DNA of 64,000 bases from Roseiarcus sp963741405 (GTDB lineage: Bacteria; Pseudomonadota; Alphaproteobacteria; Rhizobiales; Beijerinckiaceae), in NCBI GenBank assembly GCA_963741405.1, contig CAVUHX010000039.1:1-64000 (forward strand), in the 5' to 3' direction. The translations under genes were made by a program, and so were the position numbers. Positions 56,477-64,000 of the stretch are shown here, one piece after another. The notes beneath the pieces were generated by a model. That model ran no database searches. It was not told where the DNA came from and was given only the letters and a program-made list of their open reading frames with translations. How positions within the stretch are numbered: the first letter of the stretch is position 1; the number at the start of each line of letters is the position of its first letter.

Positions 56477-56526
56477 AAAACAAAAGCCCCACTCCGCGGG
56501 CTCGCTCTGGAGCCGCGGCGTGGGGC
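56477..56526 (-). terminator. Leader terminator hairpin in front of the amiC-like gene
   Basis: In the transcript, GCCCCA..TGGGGC closes a long GC stem (inner CCGCGGCTC with GAGCCCGCGG, loop CAGA) at 56526-56486. It is followed at once by TTTTGTTTT, 9 bases before the AmiC ATG. This is a classical intrinsic terminator located before, not after, an operon, as expected for ANTAR attenuation. Confidence 0.8.
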
Positions 56527-56563
56527 GCAGGTGCCCAAAACCCTTTTCGGACGAAATTCGAAC

Positions 56564-56603
56564 CGGTCGCGTCAGCGCGACCGTCGCCTGTCAGCATTGC
56601 AGG
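56564..56603 (-). promoter_or_regulatory. Candidate ANTAR-responsive paired hairpins in the leader
   Basis: Reading the minus strand, CCTGCAATGCTGACAGG (56603-56587) folds into a short stem with a hexaloop AATGCT that has A at position 1 and G at position 4, the ANTAR RNA signature. It has one bulged A. Three bases on, CGGTCGC-GCTGAC-GCGACCG (56583-56564) forms a perfect 7-bp stem with another possible hexaloop, but its position 1 is G. Two hairpins then a terminator is the ANTAR layout. Confidence 0.6.
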
Positions 56604-56847
56604 TTCAAGAGCAGAGTCAAGGCGTTCAATGACCAAACACTGTGCTTCCCTCGCTGATCTTTGCGGCAATCCGCTGATTGAAAGACCACGAGTTTCGCCA
56701 CATTCACGCGATCTCGAATGCTCCGACGGCGCGATCGTCGAACGATGCGAGTTCGTCCGGGGTCCTGTATCCCGGCGCGGAGCCAGGTGTTACACCTTTG
56801 GCCGGTGACGCTTCCCGCCGGCAGGGGGCGTCGAACGGGAGCGGCCG

Positions 56848-57907
56848 GTGAGCTTCGGCATGGCTCGGATACGCGCAATGGCAGGTTGGGCAGGACTTGT
56901 CGGGATTGTCGTCGCGGTCGCGACGATGATCGCCGGGGGCGACGCATGGGCGGCGTCCCAGACGCTCGACGCCGTCAAGGGGCGCGGGTTCCTGATCTGC
57001 GGCGTCAACGAGGGCCTGCCGGGCTTTTCCTATGTCGACGAACGGGGCGCATGGTCGGGGTTCGACGTCGACTTCTGCCGTGCAGTCGCGGCTGCGATTT
57101 TCGGAGATCCGCACAAGGTCAAGCTGGTCCCGCTCTCCGCGGACGCGCGGTTCAAGGCGCTGGCCGACGGCAAGATCGATGTCCTCTCGCGCAATTCGAC
57201 CTGGACGATGGGACGCGAGACCGAGTTCGGGCTCGCCTTCGTCGGCGTGACCTACTACGACGGGCAGGGGTTCATGATCCCGCGCGCGCTGAAGGCCCAT
57301 TCGGCTCTCGAGCTCGACGGGGCCACGGTCTGCGCGCAGAGCGGAACGACGAGCATCGACAATGTCGCCGACTTCTTCGCCGCCAATCATATGACGCTTC
57401 TGACGGCGGCGACGTCCTCGACCGACGAACTCGATCAAGAAATATGAAACGGGACAGTGCACGGTCCTGACCAGCGACCTTTCGCAGCTCTATGCCTTGC
57501 GCCTGCGCCTGTCGAAGCCGAGGGATCACATCATCCTCGCCGACGTGATCTCGAAGGAGCCGCTCGGGCCGGTGGTGCGGCAGAACGACCTGCAGTGGAT
57601 CGAGATCGTCCGCTGGGTGTTCTTCGCGATGCTCAACGGCGAGGAGCTCGGCGTCGGCCAGAAGACGATCGGCCAGGCGCTCCGGTCGCAGAAGCCCGAA
57701 GTGATGCGCCTCGTCGGAACAAGCGGCAATTTCGGCGAACAGATCGGGCTCGGCAAGGCCTGGGCGACGAACGTCATCCGCTCGGTCGGCAATTACGGGG
57801 AGATGTTCGACCGCAACCTCGGCGCCGGCACGGCCCTCGCCATCCCGCGCGGGCTCAACCAGCTGTGGAACGCCGGCGGCATTCAGTACGCCCCACCGAT
57901 ACGGTGA
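56848..57907 (+). CDS. Polar amino acid ABC binding protein (AapJ-like), frameshifted
   Basis: This is a general amino-acid-type periplasmic binding protein: signal peptide (GLVGIVVAVATMIAGGDAWA), TLDAVKGRGFLICGVNEGLP, GFDVDFCRAVAAAIFGDPHK, DVLSRNSTWTMGRETEFGLA, then a break near 57440, TSDLSQLYALRLRLSKPRDH, ILADVISKEPLGPVVRQND, KAWATNVIRSVGNYGEMFDR and GGIQYAPPIR. Repaired length is ~353. GTG 56848 or ATG 56860 could start it. No permease or ATPase genes follow, so it is an orphan binding protein. Confidence 0.88.
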
Positions 57908-57915
57908 AGTTTATT

Positions 57916-57975
57916 CCTTCGCCCGCAACGCGGGGAGAATGTGGCGCAAAGCGCCGGATGAGGGGCGGCGCCGAC
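57916..57975. repeat. Rhizobial-type intergenic palindromic repeat, copy 1
   Basis: A ~60-bp unit with GTGGCGCAAAGCGCC, CGGATGAGGGGCGGCGCC. It matches the unit at 59062-59122 with few differences. Units with CCTCATCCGGCGCTTCGCGCC are abundant between genes in Rhizobiales. Confidence 0.75.
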
Positions 57976-58156
57976 GTCAAAAGGAAACGGGAACACAACG
58001 AAGACGAAGCTCGTACAAAGGCCACTGCAATCGTCGCAGCGACGACGAAACATCTCCACCCCCGATGACGCCGCAGCCCTCGTCCCTTACATCCAGCAGA
58101 GTCTGCGAGACGCGGGCGGCGACCGCGCCCATGATCCGCAATCATTGGAGAAAGAC

Positions 58157-59032
58157 ATGACCGATGCGCCGGAATACGCGCCGCCGAAAGTCTGGACCTG
58201 GACGAAGCCCAGCGGCGGGCAATTCGCCAACATCAACCGGCCGGTCGCGGGCGCAACGCACGAGAAGGAGCTTCCGGTCGGCCGCCACCCGCTCCAGCTC
58301 TATTCGCTGGCGACGCCGAACGGAGTCAAAGTGACGATCATGCTGGAGGAGCTGCTGGCGCTCGGGCATGCCGGCGCCGAATACGACGCCTGGCTGATCA
58401 GGATCGGTGATGGCGATCAGTTCGGCAGCGGCTTCGTCGCGATCAATCCGAACTCCAAGATTCCGGCGCTGGTCGACCGCAGCGGGGATAAGCCGATCCG
58501 AGTGTTCGAGTCGGGCGCAATCCTCATGTATCTGGCCGAGAAATTCGACGCGTTCCTGCCCAAAGAGGCGGCCGAGCGCGCCGAGTGCCTGTCCTGGCTC
58601 TTCTGGCAGATGGGCAGCGCGCCTTATCTGGGCGGCGGCTTCGGCCATTTCTATACTTACGCGCCGGTCAAGATCGAATACGCGATCGATCGCTATGCGA
58701 TGGAGACGAAGCGCCAGCTCGACGTCCTCGACCGGCGTCTCGCCGAAACGCCGTATATCGCGGGCGACGGCTATACGATCGCCGACATGGCGATCTTCCC
58801 CTGGTATGGGGGGCTGGTGAAGGGCTGGAACTACAATGCGGCCGAATTCCTGAGCGTGCAGGACTACAAGAACGTCCTGCGCTGGGCCGACCTCATTCTG
58901 GAGCGGCCGGCGGTGCGCCGCGGGCGCATGGTCAACCGGACGTCCGGCAAGCCCTCGAGCCAGCTGCGCGAGCGCCACGCCGCGAGCGACTTCGAGATGA
59001 AGACGCAGGACAAGCTTACGGCAGCGCCGTGA
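58157..59032 (+). CDS. yghU: YghU-type glutathione S-transferase-like disulfide-bond reductase
   Basis: This 291-residue protein has an N-terminal extension (WTKPSGGQFANINRPVAGAT), a thioredoxin-like domain (LYSLATPNGVKVTIMLEELL, NPNSKIPALVDRSG, VFESGAILMYLAEKFDAFLP) and a C-terminal helical domain (IAGDGYTIADMAIFPWYGGL). YghU/YfcG nu-class GSTs bind two glutathiones and reduce disulfides. The ATG at 58157 follows GGAGAAAG. Rhizobial-type repeats lie on both sides. Confidence 0.93.
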   Translation: MTDAPEYAPPKVWTWTKPSGGQFANINRPVAGATHEKELPVGRHPLQLYSLATPNGVKVTIMLEELLALGHAGAEYDAWLIRIGDGDQFGSGFVAINPNSKIPALVDRSGDKPIRVFESGAILMYLAEKFDAFLPKEAAERAECLSWLFWQMGSAPYLGGGFGHFYTYAPVKIEYAIDRYAMETKRQLDVLDRRLAETPYIAGDGYTIADMAIFPWYGGLVKGWNYNAAEFLSVQDYKNVLRWADLILERPAVRRGRMVNRTSGKPSSQLRERHAASDFEMKTQDKLTAAP

Positions 59033-59061
59033 ACCAGGCGCCGGCGCCGGGGCGGAATATC

Positions 59062-59122
59062 CCTTCGCCCCGCGACGCAGGGACAAGGTGGCGCGAAGCG
59101 CCGGATGAGGGGCGGCGCCGAC
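59062..59122. repeat. Rhizobial-type intergenic palindromic repeat, copy 2
   Basis: This copy has GTGGCGCGAAGCGCCGGATG and GGGGCGGCGCCGAC and directly follows yghU. GGCGCGAAGCGCC is self-complementary. In direct orientation with copy 1, it brackets yghU. Confidence 0.75.
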
Positions 59123-59165
59123 TTCTCAGGCAAATGAAAACAACAACACCATGGACGCACAAAGG

Positions 59166-59624
59166 TCACGAGCCGTCATCGTCTCGCAATAGCGCCTGCA
59201 GCAGAGCGTGCTGCGGCGAGCCGAAGGGATTGACCACCGTCACGCCAGCCCAGGTGAAGCCGTCCTGAAGATCCTCGGACAAAAGCAGCCGGCAGCCCGA
59301 CCGCGCGGCGGCCGAGAGGATGACCGCATCCCAGATGCCCAGTTGATGGTCCGTCGCGAGGTCGGCCGCCGCCAGCATCAGTTCGGATGAGGTGTCGACA
59401 ATGGACAGCGCGTCGCGCCAGCCTAACAGAGCGTCGCGCGCGTCGCTGCGCGACCTTCCGCCTTTGCGAACGAGCACATTGAAAAGCTCACCGAGAACCT
59501 GCGCCGGCGCGACGGCGGCCTCGGGGGGCAGTCTCCGAATCAGAGCGAGCGCTGCGTCACGCCGCTCGGCTCCGTTGACCCCCTCCGCATAGGCGAGCAC
59601 GTTCGTATCGAGCGCGACCCTCAC
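59166..59624 (-). CDS. PIN-domain toxin (VapC-like), second module
   Basis: This 152-residue PIN nuclease has active-site acids in VALDTNVLAYAEG, QVLGELFNVLVRKGG, LGIWDAVILSAAARSG and LLSEDLQDGF. It overlaps the antitoxin stop by 4 bp (59621-59624). It differs in sequence from the module at 39.1-39.7 kb. Confidence 0.92.
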   Translation of the reverse strand: MRVALDTNVLAYAEGVNGAERRDAALALIRRLPPEAAVAPAQVLGELFNVLVRKGGRSRSDARDALLGWRDALSIVDTSSELMLAAADLATDHQLGIWDAVILSAAARSGCRLLLSEDLQDGFTWAGVTVVNPFGSPQHALLQALLRDDDGS

Positions 59625-59878
59625 CGATCATCCTCGTAGAGCTCATCGCGCGTCCATCGCGGCGCATTCACGACGGGCTGCCTTTCGAGGCGCGACAGCA
59701 GCGCCTCACGCGCGCTCTTCGTCACTTCGTCGCGCCCTTCGGCGGGAATGAGCCGCGCGACGGGCTTGCCATGGCTGGTCACCACATAGCTGCGCCCCGC
59801 CCGAACCTCACGAAGGAGAAGCGAAAACTTGCGGTTGGCGTCGGCGGCGGACACCGCTTCGTCCATGAGAGGCTCCAT
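59621..59878 (-). CDS. Type II antitoxin (Phd/YefM-like), second module
   Basis: This ~85-residue antitoxin reads from ATG 59878 (MEPLMDEAVSAADANRKF) or 59866. The DNA-binding domain includes SLLLREVRAGRSYVVTSHG and KPVARLIPAEG. The C-terminal tail PRWTRDELYEDDR should bind the PIN toxin. An inverted repeat sits next to the start codon and suits autorepression. Longer upstream starts (to 60154) have no antitoxin character and are rejected. Confidence 0.88.
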   Translation of the reverse strand: MEPLMDEAVSAADANRKFSLLLREVRAGRSYVVTSHGKPVARLIPAEGRDEVTKSAREALLSRLERQPVVNAPRWTRDELYEDDR

Positions 59879-59880
59879 AA

Positions 59881-59899
59881 AGTAGTTATATTGCCTACT
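59881..59899. promoter_or_regulatory. Inverted repeat at the antitoxin promoter
   Basis: AGTAG-N9-CTACT directly adjoins the antitoxin start codon region and lies in a short AT-rich island (TAGTTATATTG, TACTATAA). It is a plausible operator for the antitoxin and toxin-antitoxin complex, with a -10-like TATAGT on the minus strand. Confidence 0.5.
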
Positions 59900-60306
59900 A
59901 TAATGGCCGCCCCGACAATTTGCAAGGCTAAGCGGGTCCCCGATCTCGGAATTGAGCAGGCCTTCCCAAACGCTCTCGTCAACGGTGCCCAGAGAGCTTT
60001 CGGGCGGCGGACCCTGATCGATCACGGGCGTCGGGTTCGGGCGCCGCCCGCTCGGGGTTCTTGCCTGACGCCCAACTTCGTTCCCCGCATTCCCGTTCCC
60101 GATCAAAGTGAGTCGCCCGGACGCCCGCCGGGCGCTCCACCTGCATGTCGTCACGCTCGGCGCGGGGGCGGAGGGACATCGGAATGGTTCGGAACGATAG
60201 ACAACATGTATATTATGTAAAAATCACGCGCAGAAAACCCCAACGCTAAGCGGGGTCGCAAGCCTATGATTTCGCTAGGGGTCGCCGCTAAGCTAGCGCC
60301 AAACCG
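59900..60306. other. Intergenic interval without supported gene
   Basis: ORFs in both directions are short, arginine-rich and without family features. An AT-rich patch at 60195-60235 (ACATGTATATTATGTAAAAA) stands out. No tRNA, terminator with T-run or repeat is recognised. Confidence 0.35.
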
Positions 60307-60651
60307 TCAGACCGAGAAGCTGACACCGCAGCCGCAGGAGGCGGTCGCGTTCGGGTTCTTGACCCGGAACGACTGGCCCATCAGGTCGTCGACGAAGTCG
60401 AGTTCGGCCCCCTTCAGCATCTCGAGCGAGACCGGATCGACGATGACCGTCGCCCCGTCGCGGGTGGCGACGAAATCATCCTCGGCGCGACTCCGGTCGA
60501 CGTCGAAGGCGTACTGGAAGCCCGAGCACCCGCCGCCCTTGACCGAGATCCGCAGGGCCGCGCCCTGCTCGCCCTTGAGAATCGCGTTGAGGCGCCTGGC
60601 GGCGCTGGCGCTGATCGAGACGGCTTCGGCGGTCGGGGCGTCTGCGCTCAT
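60307..60651 (-). CDS. erpA: Iron-sulfur cluster insertion protein (ErpA/IscA type)
   Basis: This 114-residue A-type carrier has the three ligand cysteines in VKGGGCSGFQYAFDV and ASCGCGVSFSV, spaced as in the family. LDFVDDLMGQSFRVKNPNA precedes the C-terminal pair. It delivers Fe-S clusters to apo-proteins. It is divergent from dgt, a neighbour pair usual in Rhizobiales. The ATG at 60651 starts MSADAPTAEAVSISASAARR. Confidence 0.94.
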   Translation of the reverse strand: MSADAPTAEAVSISASAARRLNAILKGEQGAALRISVKGGGCSGFQYAFDVDRSRAEDDFVATRDGATVIVDPVSLEMLKGAELDFVDDLMGQSFRVKNPNATASCGCGVSFSV

Positions 60652-60753
60652 GAACGAATGACCTTCCATCCCGGTCGCCCTTCGGGGCGCCTTCAAGAGA
60701 TTGCCCGCATAAGATATGGACGCCGGGCGGCGCGCGCAACACGGGGGAACGGA

Positions 60754-61959
60754 ATGGTGAACGAACCGGGGAGGGGAGGCAGAGCGCCCTATGCGGCCGA
60801 TCCGTCGCGCGCGCCCGGGCGCCTCGTTCCCGAGCCGCCGTCGGCGACCCGCACCGAGTTCCAGCGCGATCGGGACCGCATCGTCCATTCGACCGCCTTC
60901 CGCCGCCTCGCCCACAAGACCCAGGTGTTCGTCCATCACGAGGGCGACCATTTCCGCACCCGCCTCACCCATACAATCGAAGTCGCGCAGATCGCCCGGG
61001 CGCTCGCCCGCGCGCTCAAGCTCGACGACGACCTCGCCGAGGCGGTCGCCCTCGGGCACGATCTCGGCCACACCCCGTTCGGCCATACCGGCGAGGACGC
61101 GCTCGACGCCTGCATGGGCGCCCATGGCGGGTTCGACCACAACAGCCACGCTTTGCGCATCGTCACCGACCTCGAGCGCCGCTACGCCGATTTCGACGGC
61201 CTCAACCTGACCCAGCCGACTCTCGCCGGCCTCGTCAAGCACAACGGCCCGCTGCTCACCGCCTCGGGGGCCCCGACGGAGCGCTATCGCGCCCGCGGCG
61301 CGCCGGCGGCGATCCTCGCCTACGATCGCCTGCAGCCCCTCGACCTCGCCCTCCACGCCAGCCTCGAGGCGCAGGCGGCGGCGCTCGCCGACGACATCGC
61401 CTACGACGCCCATGACATCGACGACGGCCTGCGCGCGGGCCTCTTCACCCTTGCGGAGATTCGCTCCGCCGCGCCGTTCGTCGCCGATCTCCTGCGCGAG
61501 ATCGACGACCGCCACCCCGGTCTCGAGGAGGCGCGGGTCATTCACGAGCTCAGCCGGCGCGTCATCACGCGCTTCATCGAGGACGCGATCGGCGAGAGCC
61601 GCCGGCGGATCGCCGAGGCGGGGGTGGATAGCCCGGCTGGGGTCGCAGCCGCCGGTCGGGCCCTCGTCGGCCACTCCGCGGCGAAGGAGGCCGCCGACCG
61701 CGACGTGAAGGCGTTCCTGTTCGCGCGCATGTACCGTCACCCGTCCGTGGTGGCGGTGCGGGACAAGGCCGACGCGATCGTCCGGCGGCTGTTCGCCGCC
61801 TATATGGCGGACCCGTCCGTCATGCCGCGCGACTGGGCGACAAGGGCGGAGCAGGGCGATCGCGCCCGCGCGGTGGCCGACTACATCGCGGGAATGACCG
61901 ACCGTTTCGCGATCCACGAGAACGTCCGCCTTTTTGACGGCCCCGCGGACTTGCGTTAG
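60754..61959 (+). CDS. dgt: Deoxyguanosinetriphosphate triphosphohydrolase-like protein
   Basis: This is a 401-residue HD-superfamily dNTPase. The family start RTEFQRDRDRIVHSTAFRRL is followed by KTQVFV, FRTRLTHTIEVAQIARALAR, the HD pair LGHDLGHTPFGHTGEDALD and GGFDHNSHALRIVTDLE. It probably hydrolyses dNTPs to deoxynucleosides. The ATG at 60754 is preferred to the extension at 60658, which overlaps the erpA promoter region. In frame throughout. Confidence 0.95.
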   Translation: MVNEPGRGGRAPYAADPSRAPGRLVPEPPSATRTEFQRDRDRIVHSTAFRRLAHKTQVFVHHEGDHFRTRLTHTIEVAQIARALARALKLDDDLAEAVALGHDLGHTPFGHTGEDALDACMGAHGGFDHNSHALRIVTDLERRYADFDGLNLTQPTLAGLVKHNGPLLTASGAPTERYRARGAPAAILAYDRLQPLDLALHASLEAQAAALADDIAYDAHDIDDGLRAGLFTLAEIRSAAPFVADLLREIDDRHPGLEEARVIHELSRRVITRFIEDAIGESRRRIAEAGVDSPAGVAAAGRALVGHSAAKEAADRDVKAFLFARMYRHPSVVAVRDKADAIVRRLFAAYMADPSVMPRDWATRAEQGDRARAVADYIAGMTDRFAIHENVRLFDGPADLR

Positions 61960-61989
61960 ACGCGCTGCTCTTCGAAAGCAGCGGAAACA

Positions 61990-63765
61990 ATGAACATTTT
62001 TGCGGATTTCCAGTCCCGGGTGCGGACGCTGATTGAAAAGCGGATCGCTGCCGGCGAACTGCCTGGCGACATCGACCTCGGCCGCTTTCTGGTCGAGCCG
62101 CCGCGAGACGCCTCGCACGGCGATCTCTCGACCAATGCTGCGATGGTCTACGCCCGCGAAGCGAAAGCCTCAGGGTCGAGTCCGCGCGCGCTGGCTGAGG
62201 GCCTCGCCGCCGACCTCGCCCGGGGCGGCGACGTCCTCAGGGCCGAAGTGGCAGGGCCGGGATTCATCAACATCGTTCTCCGCGCCGAGATCTACGAGCA
62301 AGTCGTGAGGCGCGCTCTCCTCGAGGGCGCGTCCTTCGGCGCCGGCGCGCCGGCCCCGGACCGGCCTGTCAATGTGGAATATGTCAGCGCCAACCCGACC
62401 GGCCCAATGCATGTCGGACACGCCCGCGGCGCCGTGTTCGGCGACGCCCTGTCGAACCTCCTGAACTTCGCCGGGCGCGAAGCGACGCGCGAATATTACA
62501 TCAACGACGCGGGGGCTCAGGTCGACGTGCTCGCCCGCTCCGCCTTCCTGCGCTACCGCGAGGCGCTCGGGGAAGACATAGGGACGGTTCCGGAAGGCCT
62601 TTATCCGGGCGATTACCTCAAGGCCGTCGGAGAGGCGATGGCGAGCGCGTTCGGCGGCGCGCTTCGGAACAAGCCCGAAGAAGAGTGGCTCCCGGTAGCG
62701 CGCAGCCGCGCGACCGAAGCGATGATGGCCATGATTCGCGACGATCTCGCGGCGCTCCGCATCACACACGAGGTGTTCGCCTCGGAACGCGAGTTGACTG
62801 GCGCGGATGGAGGCCCGGACCGGGTGCGGGAGGCGATCGACTCGCTGCGGGCGAAGGGCCTCATTTACGAAGGCCGCCTGCCGCCGCCCAAAGGCGCACC
62901 GTCCGACGACTGGGAAGATCGCGAGCAGACCCTGTTCCGCTCGACCCTTTTTGGCGACGATGTCGACCGTCCCCTGATCAAATCGGACGGCGGCTACACC
63001 TATTTCGCCAGCGACATCGCTTATCACAAGACCAAGATCGACCGCGGCTTTCTCGATCTCGTCGATGTCTGGGGCGCGGACCACGGCGGTTACGTCAAAC
63101 GCATGCAGGCGGCCGTCGCGGCGCTCTCCGACAACAGGGCGAGGCTCGAGGTCCGACTGTGCCAGCTGGTCCGCCTGATGCGGGCCGGAGAGCTGGTCAA
63201 GATGTCGAAGCGTTCCGGTGACTTCGTCACCCTTCGCGAAGTCGTGGACGAGGTGGGATCCGACGCCGTGCGCTTCATCATGCTGATGCGCAAGAACGAT
63301 GCTCCGCTCGACTTCGACCTAGCGAAAGTCATCGAGCAGAGCCAGGACAATCCGGTGTTCTACGTCCAATACGCGCACGCGCGTGTCCGCAGCGTTCTCA
63401 GACAGGGGAGGGCGGCTTTTCCGGACATCGACGTCGAACCGCGCGCCCTCGCCGAAGCCGACCTGTCGCTCCTGACCGATTCGGGCGAGCGGGACCTGAT
63501 GCGTGCGATGGCGCAGTACCCGCGCCTGATTCTGCAGGCCGCCGAAGTCCACGAGCCGCACCGGATCGCATTTTTCGCTCATGAGCTCGCCACGCGCTTC
63601 CACGCTCATTGGAATCGGGGCAAGGACTTCCGCGATTTGCGGTTCGTTAACGAAATGAACCGAAATCTGTCGCATGCTCGGCTGGCAATGGTGGCTGCGG
63701 TTGGCCTGGTTTTGGCCTCTGCGCTGACAATTTTGGGGGTTAGCGCCCCTGAAGAGATGCGTTAG
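61990..63765 (+). CDS. argS: Arginyl-tRNA synthetase
   Basis: This 591-residue class I synthetase has an N-terminal additional domain, the HIGH-type VEYVSANPTGPMHVGHARGA, NDAGAQVDVLARSAF, YFASDIAYHKTKIDRGFLDL, VWGADHGGYVKRMQAA and the KMSKS-like ELVKMSKRSGDFVTLREVVD. The C-terminal DALR anticodon domain (DNPVFYVQYAHARVRSVLRQ) is complete. It follows dgt by 30 bp. A housekeeping gene without a frameshift. Confidence 0.97.
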   Translation: MNIFADFQSRVRTLIEKRIAAGELPGDIDLGRFLVEPPRDASHGDLSTNAAMVYAREAKASGSSPRALAEGLAADLARGGDVLRAEVAGPGFINIVLRAEIYEQVVRRALLEGASFGAGAPAPDRPVNVEYVSANPTGPMHVGHARGAVFGDALSNLLNFAGREATREYYINDAGAQVDVLARSAFLRYREALGEDIGTVPEGLYPGDYLKAVGEAMASAFGGALRNKPEEEWLPVARSRATEAMMAMIRDDLAALRITHEVFASERELTGADGGPDRVREAIDSLRAKGLIYEGRLPPPKGAPSDDWEDREQTLFRSTLFGDDVDRPLIKSDGGYTYFASDIAYHKTKIDRGFLDLVDVWGADHGGYVKRMQAAVAALSDNRARLEVRLCQLVRLMRAGELVKMSKRSGDFVTLREVVDEVGSDAVRFIMLMRKNDAPLDFDLAKVIEQSQDNPVFYVQYAHARVRSVLRQGRAAFPDIDVEPRALAEADLSLLTDSGERDLMRAMAQYPRLILQAAEVHEPHRIAFFAHELATRFHAHWNRGKDFRDLRFVNEMNRNLSHARLAMVAAVGLVLASALTILGVSAPEEMR

Positions 63766-63835
63766 CGGATCGCCGCAGTGGAATTGACGGGTATGAGGCG
63801 CGTCAAAGAGGCCTTCCGCCTATAATGAGGACGAC

Positions 63836-64000
63836 ATGAGCGTTTCCGGAACTCGAGCGGTCACGGACTTCAACCTTGACGAATTCGAGCGCCGCCTGCG
63901 CACAGCGGGCTCCCTACCAACAGGCGTCGACGACCCGCTGTTCGAACTGGCGCGGCTTGTCGAGTCCTCGAAGCCTGAGTCCGCGAAGGGCGCTGCGGCG
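63836..64000 (+). CDS. N-terminus of probable SPOR-domain protein, cut by window edge
   Basis: The first 55 residues (MSVSGTRAVTDFNLDEFERR, then DPLFELARLVESS) run off the window. GAGGACGAC precedes the ATG. In Rhizobiales the gene after argS generally encodes a SPOR/sporulation-related protein with such an acidic N-terminus and FELARLVE motif. The domain itself is outside the window, so the call rests on context and the N-terminal string. Confidence 0.65.
   Translation, partial: MSVSGTRAVTDFNLDEFERRLRTAGSLPTGVDDPLFELARLVESSKPESAKGAAA

Noticed and set aside
60307..62118. Minus-strand ORF reading from opposite dgt into erpA
   Set aside because: Only the last 114 codons (erpA) have family character; the rest is antisense to dgt.
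1..64000. CRISPR arrays, tRNA or rRNA genes
   Set aside because: No regularly spaced repeat series and no cloverleaf or rRNA-like sequence was recognised by eye; tRNAscan or Infernal would decide.

Overview
The window comes from a GC-rich alphaproteobacterium, most likely a purple non-sulfur member of the Rhizobiales. The evidence is an almost continuous photosynthesis gene cluster (reaction centre, LH1, bacteriochlorophyll and spirilloxanthin-type carotenoid genes), a tetrahaem reaction-centre cytochrome, the rhodoquinone gene rquA, rhizobial-type intergenic palindromes, and the erpA/dgt-argS-SPOR neighbourhood usual in that order. The genus cannot be fixed from sequence alone. A Rhodoblastus-like organism, a group reported to contain rhodoquinone, would fit.

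Layout. 1-9.3 kb (+): end of lhaA, puhA-puhB-puhC, a small conserved ORF, acsF, puhE, hemA, a second PucC-family gene, a low-complexity protein and a COQ10-like protein. 10-29.9 kb: rquA, then on the minus strand pufC-M-L-A-B-Q and bchZ-Y-X-C, crtF, crtE; divergent crtD-crtC; then a 47-codon membrane ORF, crtB and crtI. 30-40.5 kb: accessory and housekeeping genes (HTH protein, AzlD-like protein, DUF2937, EamA-type exporter, GFA enzyme, alpha/beta hydrolase, methyltransferase, a divergent enolase with a co-oriented kinase, a PIN toxin-antitoxin pair, an SDR). 40.8-48.5 kb (-): a sugar ABC system in which one permease is continuous with a beta-propeller lactonase-like domain, plus a TetR regulator. 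48.6-56.5 kb (-): a tightly overlapping operon of AmiC-like sensor, ANTAR antiterminator, peptide/amide ABC transporter and acetamidase/formamidase, preceded by a leader with a terminator hairpin and two upstream hairpins. 56.8-64 kb: an orphan amino-acid binding protein, a YghU-type GST, a second PIN module, erpA, dgt, argS and the start of a SPOR-domain gene.

Condition of the photosynthesis cluster. Three structural insertions sit in it: a complete 1,420-bp insertion sequence inside pufM with a 9-bp target duplication, a truncated IS256-like fragment between two 244-bp direct copies of pufBA sequence, and a 105-bp insertion with an in-frame stop in bchY. If real, they should abolish or impair the reaction centre, LH1 and chlorophyllide reductase. 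In addition, many genes both inside and outside the cluster carry single-base frameshifts, several of them in homopolymer runs. That pattern looks more like consensus error in a long-read assembly than biological decay, so the frameshifts should be judged separately from the insertions.

How the genes work together. BchX-Y-Z and BchC make the bacteriochlorin, AcsF closes ring E with oxygen, HemA supplies 5-aminolevulinate, CrtE-B-I-C-D-F make the carotenoid, and LhaA, PucC and PuhB/C/E assemble pigments with PufA/B, PufL/M and PuhA. PpsR/CrtJ-type TGT-N12-ACA sites lie upstream of bchC and between crtE and crtD. The most novel-looking non-photosynthetic units are the ANTAR-controlled amidase operon, the permease-lactonase fusion and the enolase paralogue with its kinase.
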